NCBI GenBank assembly: GCA_964555515.1
Contig: CAZKSJ010000001.1
Location: 1-64,000 of the forward strand
Reading direction: 5' to 3'
Length of the DNA: 64,000 nt
DNA from: UBA1388 sp964555515
GTDB lineage: Bacteria; Patescibacteriota; Microgenomatia; UBA1400; PJMF01
The notes under the pieces were generated by a model that saw nothing but the letters and a program-made list of their open reading frames with translations, did no database searches and was not told the DNA's origin. Every line of letters starts with the position of its first letter. The first letter of the stretch is position 1. The position numbers were made by a program, and so were the translations under genes. Below, piece by piece: positions 34,595 to 43,339 of the stretch.

Positions 34595-36844
34595 TTATTC
34601 ACTTTCTTTCTTCGAACTAGCAAAAGATTCTTCAGGCACACTTTTGTCTCCATTTTGAGGACGTATTTTTTTTAGTTCCTTTTCAGTATAGACTGGCACT
34701 GTAAAACTAAAAGTAGAACCTTTGTCATGGCCATCCGACTCAACCCAAATTTTACCGCCATGCAACTCCACAATTGACTTACTGATATACAAACCTAAAC
34801 CAGTACCTTGTGCCGCATCACCATTGGAGGCATATGATTCCTTCAGCATGCCAAACTTTTTAAACAACTTGGTCATCTGATCTTTATTCAAACCAACCCC
34901 AGTATCGATGACACTTATCGTCACAAACTGCTTGGTGGCGGTTAAACAGATCCTCACCTTGCCATTAGAAGGAGTGAACTTGAGCGCGTTACCGATCAAG
35001 TTGGTCAACACTTCTGAAATTTTGTCGCGATCAACCATCACATCTGGTAAATCTGACATTTTGTGAGTTTTAGTAGTCGGGCACTCAATGGTCACCTGTA
35101 CTCCATGCTCTTCAGATCTAGGCTGAAATTCGCCCACGATTTGCTCCACCACCTCGCCAATATTTACCTGATCAATGTTGAGCACAATTCTGCCAGACTC
35201 AATTCTGGAAATGTTTAATAAATCATTAATCAATTGTGACATCCGGTTAGCTGACGCATAAGCTCGGTCTAAATAAAACTTTTGTTTCCGTTGCAACTTG
35301 CCGCCCTTTCCCGCCAGCGTCATCCAGATATAGTTCTTGATCGACACCATGGGAGTACGCAACTCATGCGAAGCAATTGATACAAATTCGTCTTTAAGTT
35401 TGTCTAGTTCCTGCAGTTTTTTATTGGCAGACACCAACTTGCCAGTTGCTCGATCAATTTCATCTTCTAAAGTAACATTAAATCTGCGAATTTCTTCATA
35501 GGCCTTGGCATTTTCGATGGCAACAGCTGCTTCTGAAGCAATAATGTTCACCAATTTTGCGTCCCGGTTGGAAAACGGATCTCCGGACAGCTTACCTCCC
35601 AGAGTAATTAAGCCAATTGTTTGGCCTTCTTTAATCATCTCAATGACCAACTCAAACTGGTACTTTTTGAATATATCCTGCAGTTTCGTGTCATTTAACG
35701 ACTCATAAATCATCAACTCATTGGGATGAAGAAGATCTCCAATCTCCTTTTCATCAATTACTGGAGTCTGATCATAACCTTCACTGATGACCTGATAAAC
35801 TTCATTTTCCTCGATCAAAATAATCATACCTCTACTAATTTTCATGTTGCTCAGCATCCGCTGTAATAATCTGCGGCATAAATCCTCCAAAAGCAGTGTC
35901 GAGGCCATGATTAGTGTTAATTTGTGCAACAATTCTTCAAAATCGTAATAATCTTGATAAAAAATGTTATCTGTAGTCTTAGTGAGAAATCTTTTTAAGG
36001 GTTGTAGTGTAAAACCAACTACAATTGAGAATAATACAAAGATGCCTGCCAAACGTAGATCTATCAAGCTGCCAAACACTAGGTTGGAAAATAAAAACAG
36101 AAAAATACTTTGAAAAGCGGCAAAAATTATGAGTATTAAAAAATATGACACGGTTCTAGCTAGCACTGGTCTGATATCCAGGAGTTGGTATCTACCGATA
36201 GCGGAAGCAATCGCAACTGCGCCCAACAAAAGAAATAATGGCGACCAGATGACGAACCAAGTCACATCAAAAATTAAGGGTAAAATCACGGTTGCCAAGA
36301 GCATTAATATCAAGCTGATAGAAATCCCCACAGCAATCAACTGGAGTTGCTGCCGTAAATAACCTTTGCTAAGTCGATATTTTCGGATCAAGCTTACTAC
36401 TCCTCCCAAAACTGCCCCCACCTGCAGCATCATGAACGACAGTACTGCCGGGCCGGCTTCAATTTTTAATGAGCCATCATCAATTGATACTTTGGAAAAA
36501 ATCAAACCCATATAGGCCAAGATGAAGTTTAGTAATACCCACAACAAGAGTAGAGCTTGAATTTTCAGATTGAAAATTAATTTTTGTGTCGGGAAAACTT
36601 TCACAAAACAGAAAAAGAAAGGTCCTGCGGGAATAGCTGAAAAAAGAATCATTTTCGAAAAAAAGTCCAACCCAATCTGAGAATTAGTGGTTAAAGCTAA
36701 ATAATTGAAAATTGGATACAGGCTAATACAAAATAAGAGGAACGCAAAATAAATATGCGTCCCGCTTCGTCGATTCTTAAGAAGGATGAAAAGCCCCAAC
36801 ACAAAACTCGTAAAGGCAGTAACGATCGCGACAATAAGTTCCAT
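34595..36844 (-). CDS. Membrane sensor histidine kinase (7-8 helix sensor, GAF, HisKA, HATPase)
   Basis: A protein of 749 residues. About eight hydrophobic helices fill residues 1-285, resembling the 7TM/HisK-N type sensors. A GAF-like domain follows at about 310-450 and a short coiled coil at 450-485. The dimerisation domain has the phospho-acceptor His493 in ASHELRTP. The ATPase domain has NLIGNALKF near 615, DTGVGL and GTGLGLYISK. It lies 6 nt after the nitroreductase gene and 11 nt before fimT, so it is embedded in the operon. The divergent response regulator at 41746 is a plausible partner. Confidence 0.9.
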   Translation of the reverse strand: MELIVAIVTAFTSFVLGLFILLKNRRSGTHIYFAFLLFCISLYPIFNYLALTTNSQIGLDFFSKMILFSAIPAGPFFFCFVKVFPTQKLIFNLKIQALLLLWVLLNFILAYMGLIFSKVSIDDGSLKIEAGPAVLSFMMLQVGAVLGGVVSLIRKYRLSKGYLRQQLQLIAVGISISLILMLLATVILPLIFDVTWFVIWSPLFLLLGAVAIASAIGRYQLLDIRPVLARTVSYFLILIIFAAFQSIFLFLFSNLVFGSLIDLRLAGIFVLFSIVVGFTLQPLKRFLTKTTDNIFYQDYYDFEELLHKLTLIMASTLLLEDLCRRLLQRMLSNMKISRGMIILIEENEVYQVISEGYDQTPVIDEKEIGDLLHPNELMIYESLNDTKLQDIFKKYQFELVIEMIKEGQTIGLITLGGKLSGDPFSNRDAKLVNIIASEAAVAIENAKAYEEIRRFNVTLEDEIDRATGKLVSANKKLQELDKLKDEFVSIASHELRTPMVSIKNYIWMTLAGKGGKLQRKQKFYLDRAYASANRMSQLINDLLNISRIESGRIVLNIDQVNIGEVVEQIVGEFQPRSEEHGVQVTIECPTTKTHKMSDLPDVMVDRDKISEVLTNLIGNALKFTPSNGKVRICLTATKQFVTISVIDTGVGLNKDQMTKLFKKFGMLKESYASNGDAAQGTGLGLYISKSIVELHGGKIWVESDGHDKGSTFSFTVPVYTEKELKKIRPQNGDKSVPEESFASSKKESE

Positions 36845-36850
36845 TGAGCT

Positions 36851-37999
36851 CTAGGATAAATCTACCGCCTCCAAAACACTTCTGCGTGGCGTGTGAATTT
36901 CCCTATTACCACTATACCCTAATCGAAAAAACATGTGGGGAGTGAGTTTGGGAATCTTGAAAAAGGACTTTAAAAATGTGGGATAATTTTGATTTTCGAC
37001 GAGCGCTGCCATGGGCGTGGTGCTAATACCAAATTTTCTAGATACTAACGCAATTAATTGGTAGGCAATGCCTGCATTAATCCAACTAAGAGTATCGTCC
37101 TGACTGCCAGCAATGATGCCAACCGCCGGTGCAGAATTCAAGTTTTTGGCATCTTTGATCGATTGAATTTTGAGTGGCAAGACAAAGTAACGAATCACAA
37201 CTGGACCCACCCAGGACATCAACATTGGTAAGCCAGAAACAAACCCAGGCATACCGTCTGAACGCTTGGTGTTATTTGCGCGCAACCACTGGCTTAGTTC
37301 ATCTCTAAATAATCGATCCGCAGACATCTCGTATGCTGCCTGACGATACTGTCCAGCCAACAACTTAATCGCCTCCTCTCCCTGCTCAATTCTAAATTCT
37401 TGACTGGAAAAAATTGTCACGTACCTGGTTGCTAATTCCATAATTCGGCAAGGTATACGCTTGGGCAGATACTTTCCCTTATCGGAGTAACGTGTGGTGA
37501 TGCTGTCAAAAAGAGCCCTGAGCAAAAGCAACCTCACTTCACTACCAACACTTTTTTGTTTCTGAAAACTAACTTGAATAAAGGATTTAGTTGCCACTAA
37601 TTGCTGATTGCCAATCATCATTTGATTGTCTGCACGATCTTGCGATTGCTGGCCAGGTTGGTGGGAACTAGAATAGGGGTGGAAGTCTGATTGATCGCCT
37701 ACCACCGTAAAGAAAGTTTCATAGCCATAAGCGGCAGCAGTTACCTGAACATTAGCTATAAAACAACCCAAACTGACAAATATCCCCCGATTCTTGGGGT
37801 CAGCTGCAGGCAAACAAAGCTGATAGTTAGGTTTAATCAACAAACCATGTTCATAAATCTGCAACTTCCACGGCTGAGTATTATGAGTTGAGGGCGCCAG
37901 TATACCCGCCTTAAGACTTTCAATTATCACTATCGCTAAAGACTGACCTGATTGGGGGTGGTGTAAATGCTGCCAAGCATTGTAGTTCTTAGTTTTCAC
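36851..37999 (-). CDS. Nitroreductase-fold protein (Acg/Rv1355c C-terminal half)
   Basis: A protein of 382 residues that starts with GTG immediately after the TGA of the ThiF-like gene and in the same frame. LKAGILAPSTHNTQPWKL is the FMN-binding start of the nitroreductase family, and GIFVSLGCFIANVQVTAAAYGYE continues the Acg-like pattern. A long insertion of low complexity (about 100-125) follows. The C-terminal half has GIIAGSQDDTLSWINAGIAYQ. In Rv1355c-type proteins this domain is fused to a ThiF-like E1. The reaction is unknown; an FMN-dependent oxidation is plausible. Confidence 0.85.
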   Translation of the reverse strand: MKTKNYNAWQHLHHPQSGQSLAIVIIESLKAGILAPSTHNTQPWKLQIYEHGLLIKPNYQLCLPAADPKNRGIFVSLGCFIANVQVTAAAYGYETFFTVVGDQSDFHPYSSSHQPGQQSQDRADNQMMIGNQQLVATKSFIQVSFQKQKSVGSEVRLLLLRALFDSITTRYSDKGKYLPKRIPCRIMELATRYVTIFSSQEFRIEQGEEAIKLLAGQYRQAAYEMSADRLFRDELSQWLRANNTKRSDGMPGFVSGLPMLMSWVGPVVIRYFVLPLKIQSIKDAKNLNSAPAVGIIAGSQDDTLSWINAGIAYQLIALVSRKFGISTTPMAALVENQNYPTFLKSFFKIPKLTPHMFFRLGYSGNREIHTPRRSVLEAVDLS

Positions 38000-39091
38000 T
38001 CAAATGACCTCCATCATATCCTCAATGCCAAACAAACTGGGAAAATGAACTTTAGTTTGTTGACTGGGAATCTTTTTTTGTAAAGCAATCTGTCTGACTA
38101 AAAAAGCAACTAATCCCGCTCCAACGGTGACTGAACTGAATAGCTGTGGTCTACCTGCAAGATTTTTCTCCAATTGTGCCACCGAGTTTCTCGCTCTGAG
38201 CGGCACATTATTTTTCCCAACCAAAGTCACAGCCAACATTTTTTTCTGATCGTCTGGCAGTTGATTGTTGACAATTTTCTCTAGCAACGCTGGGGTAACC
38301 CTACCATGAAACGGCTGCAAAGACCCAAGATCATAGCGTTCAACATCAAATAGCACTGAGTCACCGAGGTTGGTGCACATCACCAGAGGCAAGAGATGCT
38401 CTTGAGCAGTCAATCTGAGCAACACTTTCATCGGAAAGTCATCAATGGCATCAATTATCAGCTGCGGCCGAAATTTGCCTTTCATTAATTCTTGCAACAA
38501 TTGATCGGATGCTCTGGTTTTTATAACATTCAGCTTGAGAAATGGATCAAGTTGGTACAAATCTTGCGCCATCCGCTCCGCTTTGGACTGGCCTACCGCC
38601 AATAAATCTACCGGCACGCGGTTTAGATTAGAAATCGCGAAAGTATCATCATCACAAATGGTCATGTTTTGAGCACCACCACCTTGGATGATAGCTCTAG
38701 CAATCACTCCACCAATTGACATACCAAAAATGGCTACTTTAAAGTTACGAAGCTGCAACTGCTCTTCAAAAGTAATTAGCTCTCGGTTGCGATTAGTTCG
38801 CAGAGCAAAAAATTCCTGCTCTGGCAGCAAATGAATAATTATCTCTCTCCAAGGATAATAAACCCACGTGCCGGAAATATGATTCTTGGGTTTGAGTCTT
38901 TCATCGATAAAAGCCCGCAGTTTTTGCAGATTGCTCGCTTCTGATGGATGAATAATTCCAAAAAGTTCCTCTAACTGTTGCTCATAATGATCGATGATGG
39001 TTACTTTAGGATGGTGAAGTAACCATTCTTTCAAATCTTTGCGTGAGTGTGATTCAGCTGAAAATATGAGTGGTGAGCTGTCTTGCTGCAT
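38000..39091 (-). CDS. ThiF/E1-like adenylating protein (Rv1355c N-terminal half)
   Basis: A protein of 363 residues. A lead domain (residues 1-115) ends in GTWVYYPWREIIIHLLP and RTNRNRELITFEEQ, the pattern of Rv1355c-type proteins. The E1 Rossmann fold has GMSIGG, DDDTFAISNLNR, VGQSKAE and IDAIDDF for ATP binding and adenylation. The CXXC zinc pairs of canonical ThiF and MoeB are absent and no obvious catalytic cysteine is seen. It stops with TGA and the next codon is the GTG start of the nitroreductase gene. Confidence 0.87.
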   Translation of the reverse strand: MQQDSSPLIFSAESHSRKDLKEWLLHHPKVTIIDHYEQQLEELFGIIHPSEASNLQKLRAFIDERLKPKNHISGTWVYYPWREIIIHLLPEQEFFALRTNRNRELITFEEQLQLRNFKVAIFGMSIGGVIARAIIQGGGAQNMTICDDDTFAISNLNRVPVDLLAVGQSKAERMAQDLYQLDPFLKLNVIKTRASDQLLQELMKGKFRPQLIIDAIDDFPMKVLLRLTAQEHLLPLVMCTNLGDSVLFDVERYDLGSLQPFHGRVTPALLEKIVNNQLPDDQKKMLAVTLVGKNNVPLRARNSVAQLEKNLAGRPQLFSSVTVGAGLVAFLVRQIALQKKIPSQQTKVHFPSLFGIEDMMEVI

Positions 39092-39108
39092 TCTACATTA
39101 ATCATTTG

Positions 39109-40635
39109 TTACTTATTAATCCATCGCTGCTTAATAACTGGGTTAAAGTATTTGGGATGGTGATGTTCCCAAAAAATAACATTTGGCTCAGCACGACCAT
39201 CGATGGTTTCATAGGTTCTTCTGTATGGTGAGTTTTCAATTTTCAACCTTTCAACAAGTGTGTCTGTGACTGCTTGCTTGAGTGATTCTGAATTAGTCAC
39301 ACCGTTTTTCAACTCCACATTAATATCCAACCGCTGATTGTGATCTGGGTCATACTTAACTTCCATAGTGAATCTGCCTGTGACTGAATTTTCTAACACA
39401 GGACTTAGTAGAGCACGTCTAATTGTCTCTGGATAGACAGTAAAACCATAAAAACTCACCGAAAAATCACGCCTTTCGTAAACGTACACAAAGGGCAACT
39501 GCCAAATTGTGTGATCAATTTTTAACTCCTTGGCAACCTGTTTCAAATCAACACCATGGTCGTTAAAGTTGTTGAGCATGGTTTCATAGGAAATCACTCT
39601 GCCTCGATCTTTTAAGTCGTATCTAGTTAGGGGGAGGCCGCTGTAGGCAGAACAAATTAAATCGCCGTCAACATCTTCAAAATAGAACATATCTGGGAAA
39701 AATTGAGTTAAGGTAGGTACTCTGTATATTTTATTAAACACCTGATCAAAAAGTGGTTTAATTTGATAGGCTTGTCTTCTTGCCATAATTGACAGGGGAG
39801 TTTCATAAGACATGGTACCCAAGTCAACGGTGCCATATTGATTCAAGGTATGAGTATAAATATTATCTAAGCCAGTTGCTTTCGCGACATAGTCCCGAAA
39901 AGACTCACTAAAAACTTCAGCCGCAAAAATAAAGCCAAGCTTGTGATTTGTCCAATCTAAACCATCTCTTTTGGCTTCATCTAAAGTATCTTTGAGAAAA
40001 GGACCGTAACTACCAATGATAATTTGGTCAAAATAAGGTCCCAATTGTTTGACCGCTTTAATGATCTCTTGAGCGCTCACACCTGGGGTAATGACGCTCA
40101 ATGGATAGTGCCTGGTATCGGCAATGTACTTGATAGCTTGATACGTAAATAAACCCCCGATCCACTGTCCCATGGGAAAGCCCACAATGTACAATGTGGA
40201 CTTTTTATCAACTTGAAAATTCGTCAACAGGTAGAGCTCTGCCATCGAAGCGTACTGCCAATCTTGATCACTTTCTCTAGGAAAATAGAATGGTTCACCA
40301 GTTGAACCTGTGGTTGATGCCACGGTGGAGTGCTTGGATGATAATTTGCCGTCCCAAGATAACGCATCGAGAGGGTATTGTCTTAAATAACTATCCTTAC
40401 TGACAGGGGGAACTTTTTTAAAATCAGCAATGGTTTTAATGGTTTGGGGCTTAATTTTGTGTTTATGTAAAAAGTCTCGATAAGCTGGCACTCTCAGCGA
40501 CATCTGGTGAAAAAGCTGCAACACGCGCACATCACCTCTTTTTTGCCAGTATGATTCTGGATTATGTTTTAATTTGTGAAGCAGCTTGGCTGGCTGCAGA
40601 TAACCAGATGCAATTAATTTCCGCTTATTCTTCAT
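39109..40635 (-). CDS. CapK/PaaK-like adenylate-forming ligase
   Basis: A protein of 508 residues. STTGSTGEPFYF is the ATP-binding P loop of phenylacetate-CoA ligase-like enzymes. Later segments (YLLTNFQV, GLPLTRYDLKDRGRVI) match the CapK/PaaK branch. These enzymes activate a carboxylic acid as an acyl-adenylate and then make an acyl-CoA, amide or ester. It overlaps the dehydrogenase gene by 11 nt and precedes the ThiF-like gene by 17 nt. The substrate cannot be read from the sequence. Confidence 0.83.
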   Translation of the reverse strand: MKNKRKLIASGYLQPAKLLHKLKHNPESYWQKRGDVRVLQLFHQMSLRVPAYRDFLHKHKIKPQTIKTIADFKKVPPVSKDSYLRQYPLDALSWDGKLSSKHSTVASTTGSTGEPFYFPRESDQDWQYASMAELYLLTNFQVDKKSTLYIVGFPMGQWIGGLFTYQAIKYIADTRHYPLSVITPGVSAQEIIKAVKQLGPYFDQIIIGSYGPFLKDTLDEAKRDGLDWTNHKLGFIFAAEVFSESFRDYVAKATGLDNIYTHTLNQYGTVDLGTMSYETPLSIMARRQAYQIKPLFDQVFNKIYRVPTLTQFFPDMFYFEDVDGDLICSAYSGLPLTRYDLKDRGRVISYETMLNNFNDHGVDLKQVAKELKIDHTIWQLPFVYVYERRDFSVSFYGFTVYPETIRRALLSPVLENSVTGRFTMEVKYDPDHNQRLDINVELKNGVTNSESLKQAVTDTLVERLKIENSPYRRTYETIDGRAEPNVIFWEHHHPKYFNPVIKQRWINK

Positions 40636-41680
40636 GAGATTCTATTTTCTGTTGATTGATTTCATCGGCAATGAGATGTGGTGATCGCTTAGTTTTGTAA
40701 CTCAAGCTAAATATCTGGTCAAGCTCTGCTGCTATTTCATCAAGTTTCTTCATCACCCGCTGATGATTCCGCCGAGGATATTCATACTCATCGACCACGC
40801 TGATTAAACCGCCGGCATTAATAATGTAATCAGGTGTGTAAAGTATATTTCTTTGATAAAGTAGGTCACCCATGTTTGGGGCAGACAATTGGTTATTTGC
40901 CCCACCAGCCACCAACTTGCACTGCAGTTGCTTGACAGTCTTTTCATTGATGATACCGTACATGGCGCATGGTACAAAAACATCAACTGGCAACATAGTA
41001 ATGGCTTCTGGTTTAACCAATTCTATTTTTGGATACATTTTTTTAATTTTGGCGGCCACGTTATCCAATACATCAGTAGCATAAATCTTGGCTGCAGTAG
41101 GATAAAGTTGGTTAAGCACCCCAGATCCAATTTTTCCCAGACCCTGGATAGCAAAAGTTCTTTGATGAAATTCATCATCACCAAAGACATGCTTCAAGCC
41201 AACTTTCATTCCTTTGATGATGCCGGCCACGGTGTACTTAACCGGGTCTATTTCACCACCCACCACGTGTTGACTAGACTTCTTGAGTTGTTTCACCTGC
41301 TCTTGGCTCATACCTATGTCAGCACCTGTAATAAACCGTCCTGCCAATAAATTAACATCGTCGGCATAGGCGGCGATCATTTGCGGAGTAACATCCTCAG
41401 GACGAGCAATAATGACCGCTTTTGCTCCACCGTAAGGCAAGTTGGCGGCGGCGGACTTAAAAGACATTATTTTTGCTAAGCGCAGCGCATCTTTTAACGC
41501 TTCAATTTGATTTGAATAAGGATAAATTCTTGTAGCTCCAAAAGCCTTGAGTTTTTTTGAGCCACGGTGAATAGCAATGAATCCTTCTAACTTGCTGGCT
41601 GGATGCCTGAGATAAACCACCAAACGGTGTTGATCATACTCTTTTAAGTCAAGATGCGATGATGAATTGCTTTGTGTCAT
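40625..41680 (-). CDS. Glu/Leu/Phe/Val dehydrogenase family protein
   Basis: A protein of 351 residues, the length of leucine/phenylalanine dehydrogenases rather than of glutamate dehydrogenase. NLPYGGAKAVI carries the catalytic lysine, TGADIGMS the acid loop and FAIQGLGKIGSGVLNQL the NAD-binding Rossmann motif, followed by acidic D in YATDVLDN. It interconverts an amino acid and its 2-oxo acid with NAD(P)H. It is the first gene of the eleven-gene run. A weak AGGGAT ribosome binding site precedes the ATG. The divergent response regulator starts 65 nt away. Confidence 0.9.
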   Translation of the reverse strand: MTQSNSSSHLDLKEYDQHRLVVYLRHPASKLEGFIAIHRGSKKLKAFGATRIYPYSNQIEALKDALRLAKIMSFKSAAANLPYGGAKAVIIARPEDVTPQMIAAYADDVNLLAGRFITGADIGMSQEQVKQLKKSSQHVVGGEIDPVKYTVAGIIKGMKVGLKHVFGDDEFHQRTFAIQGLGKIGSGVLNQLYPTAAKIYATDVLDNVAAKIKKMYPKIELVKPEAITMLPVDVFVPCAMYGIINEKTVKQLQCKLVAGGANNQLSAPNMGDLLYQRNILYTPDYIINAGGLISVVDEYEYPRRNHQRVMKKLDEIAAELDQIFSLSYKTKRSPHLIADEINQQKIESHEE

Positions 41681-41710
41681 TGATCCCTAAAACTTGCCCA
41701 TAACTTTTAC

Positions 41711-41739
41711 TTGATTTTTCTGAATGCTATCAGTATGCT
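41711..41739 (+). promoter_or_regulatory. Promoter of the response regulator at 41746, leaderless geometry
   Basis: TTGATT (41711-41716), a 17-nt spacer and TATGCT (41734-41739). The -10 begins 12 nt before the ATG. The region is shared with the divergent dehydrogenase-pilus operon. Confidence 0.6.
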
Positions 41740-41745
41740 TGGCCT

Positions 41746-42210
41746 ATGAACACTTCACTTGTAGAACCCTCAAATCCAGTCAAAAAAGCTCAATCAGCTG
41801 ATGTCAGTAATCCTACTACAAAAGCTGCCAATAGCAAAAATGGTAAAAAAGTCCTCATTGCTGATGATGAATTATACATCAGGGAACTTTATGAAGAAGT
41901 GCTGATCAGTGAAGGCTATGTGGTTGAGGGGGTTGCAGACGGTAAAACAGCCTTGGACAAAATTTCTGAGGGAGGATGGGATCTCATTACCTTAGATGTG
42001 ATCATGCCCAAGTTGGATGGCCTAGGAGTACTCACCAAGCTCCAAGAATCGCCGCCAAAAAAGAAGAATGGGCCGATTATTTTACTGACTAGTCTGGCCA
42101 ATGATCCTGCAGTTCAGGAGGCTCAAAAAAAAGGCGCTGCGCAAGTCATCATCAAAACTGAAATCACCCCCAAACAATTTGTGGATCTGGTCAACAAAAC
42201 CATTGGGTAA
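41746..42210 (+). CDS. Single-domain response regulator (CheY-like)
   Basis: A protein of 154 residues. About 35 Ser/Lys/Asn-rich residues precede a receiver domain with the acidic pair in VLIADDELYIRELYE, the phospho-acceptor Asp84 in ITLDVIMPKLDG, a conserved Thr/Ser in LLTSLA and the lysine in IIKTEITP. There is no output domain, so it should act through protein contact, for example on the pilus motor. It is divergent from the operon that contains the membrane kinase at 34595 and convergent with pilB-pilC. Confidence 0.9.
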   Translation: MNTSLVEPSNPVKKAQSADVSNPTTKAANSKNGKKVLIADDELYIRELYEEVLISEGYVVEGVADGKTALDKISEGGWDLITLDVIMPKLDGLGVLTKLQESPPKKKNGPIILLTSLANDPAVQEAQKKGAAQVIIKTEITPKQFVDLVNKTIG

Positions 42211-42280
42211 CAACTTCGCTTTTTCTCACAAAATTACTCGCAGACAGGCAATAGCTGCGTTTGAAATTGAGAAATAATCT

Positions 42281-43336
42281 CTATCTGCCCCCAACTGAAC
42301 CAATCAAACCATAAATAGGAGCGATGATCGCCATCATCATGCCCCCCACAGCCAGTCCCACAAATACTAGCAAGAGAGGTTCTAATAAGGCAGTCATTTT
42401 CTTCACAGATTTACTCACTTTGTAATCCATGTTATCAGACACGTTTTGCATGGCCTCTTCGAGAGTGCCGCTTTTTTCGCCAACCTCCATCAATTTAATG
42501 ATAATTCCAGGAATAATATTACGCTTGCTCTGCAGACCATGAGAAAAAGGATGACCTGCTAAAGCTTGCTCACGTGCCTTATCTACCAGATCTCTCACTT
42601 CCTTTTTCAAAATGACTTCTTGAGCAAGCTCTAGAGAAGTTGTGATAGGAATACCAGAGGATAATAGTAAGTGTAAGCTCCGGCTAAACCTGGTTAGATC
42701 AATCTCTCTGATTAATTTAGAAACTCCCGGAAATGAAAGCACAATTTGGAGCATCAGCTCACGTTTGGTTTGATAGAGAACAAACAACAAGGCAATTAAT
42801 AAAAACAAAATACCCAAGACAATTAGCCAGTTATTTATTAATAAATTAGATGTATATATCAATGCTTTTGTAGCCATAGGCAACTTGACATTCAACCTAC
42901 TAAATACTGTGGAGATTCTTGGAATAACAAACAGCAGCATTCCTAATAAAACGCTAATAAAAACGATCATCACCACAATTGGGTAAAACATGGCAGACTT
43001 GACGCCATCTATAAATTCCATCTCTTTCTTGATGTTGCCCTGCAAATCGCGCAGTGTTTCCTCAAGCGTGCCAGCCTCTTCAGCTGCTTTGATCAAGCTG
43101 ACCGTTACCTTGTCAAAGGTGTATGGATACCGAGAAAAGGAGTCAGAGATCTGCTTGCCAGCGGTGACATCCTCCCGCAAAGATAACAAAATCTTTTTTT
43201 GATTTCCTTTTGCTTCTGATAAAAGCGAGTCCACTGTTTCTGAAATAGGAATTCCGGCCGACAGCATGGTCGTCATGTTGGCAATCAATCCAATTTTTTC
43301 TTCCTGAGACAGTCTGATTCTGCCAAATCCCAACAT
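42281..43336 (-). CDS. pilC: Type IV pilus inner-membrane platform protein
   Basis: A protein of 351 residues with the duplicated GspF/PilC domain. The first copy (residues about 15-135) contains MTTMLSAGIPISETVDSLL, and the second (about 215-335) contains HLLLSSGIPITTSLELA. Three hydrophobic segments lie near 118-138, 165-190 and 320-345. PilC connects the assembly ATPase to the growing pilus. It starts 3 nt after the pilB stop. The usual length is about 400, so the N-terminal lead is shorter. Confidence 0.94.
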   Translation of the reverse strand: MLGFGRIRLSQEEKIGLIANMTTMLSAGIPISETVDSLLSEAKGNQKKILLSLREDVTAGKQISDSFSRYPYTFDKVTVSLIKAAEEAGTLEETLRDLQGNIKKEMEFIDGVKSAMFYPIVVMIVFISVLLGMLLFVIPRISTVFSRLNVKLPMATKALIYTSNLLINNWLIVLGILFLLIALLFVLYQTKRELMLQIVLSFPGVSKLIREIDLTRFSRSLHLLLSSGIPITTSLELAQEVILKKEVRDLVDKAREQALAGHPFSHGLQSKRNIIPGIIIKLMEVGEKSGTLEEAMQNVSDNMDYKVSKSVKKMTALLEPLLLVFVGLAVGGMMMAIIAPIYGLIGSVGGR

Positions 43337-43339
43337 TGC

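Noticed and set aside
38000..38002. TGA recoding (glycine or tryptophan) as in some CPR lineages
   Set aside because: Several genes end at TGA with sensible termini (13803 gene, ccdA, regulator at 55746, 62465 gene), so TGA acts as a stop in this genome.
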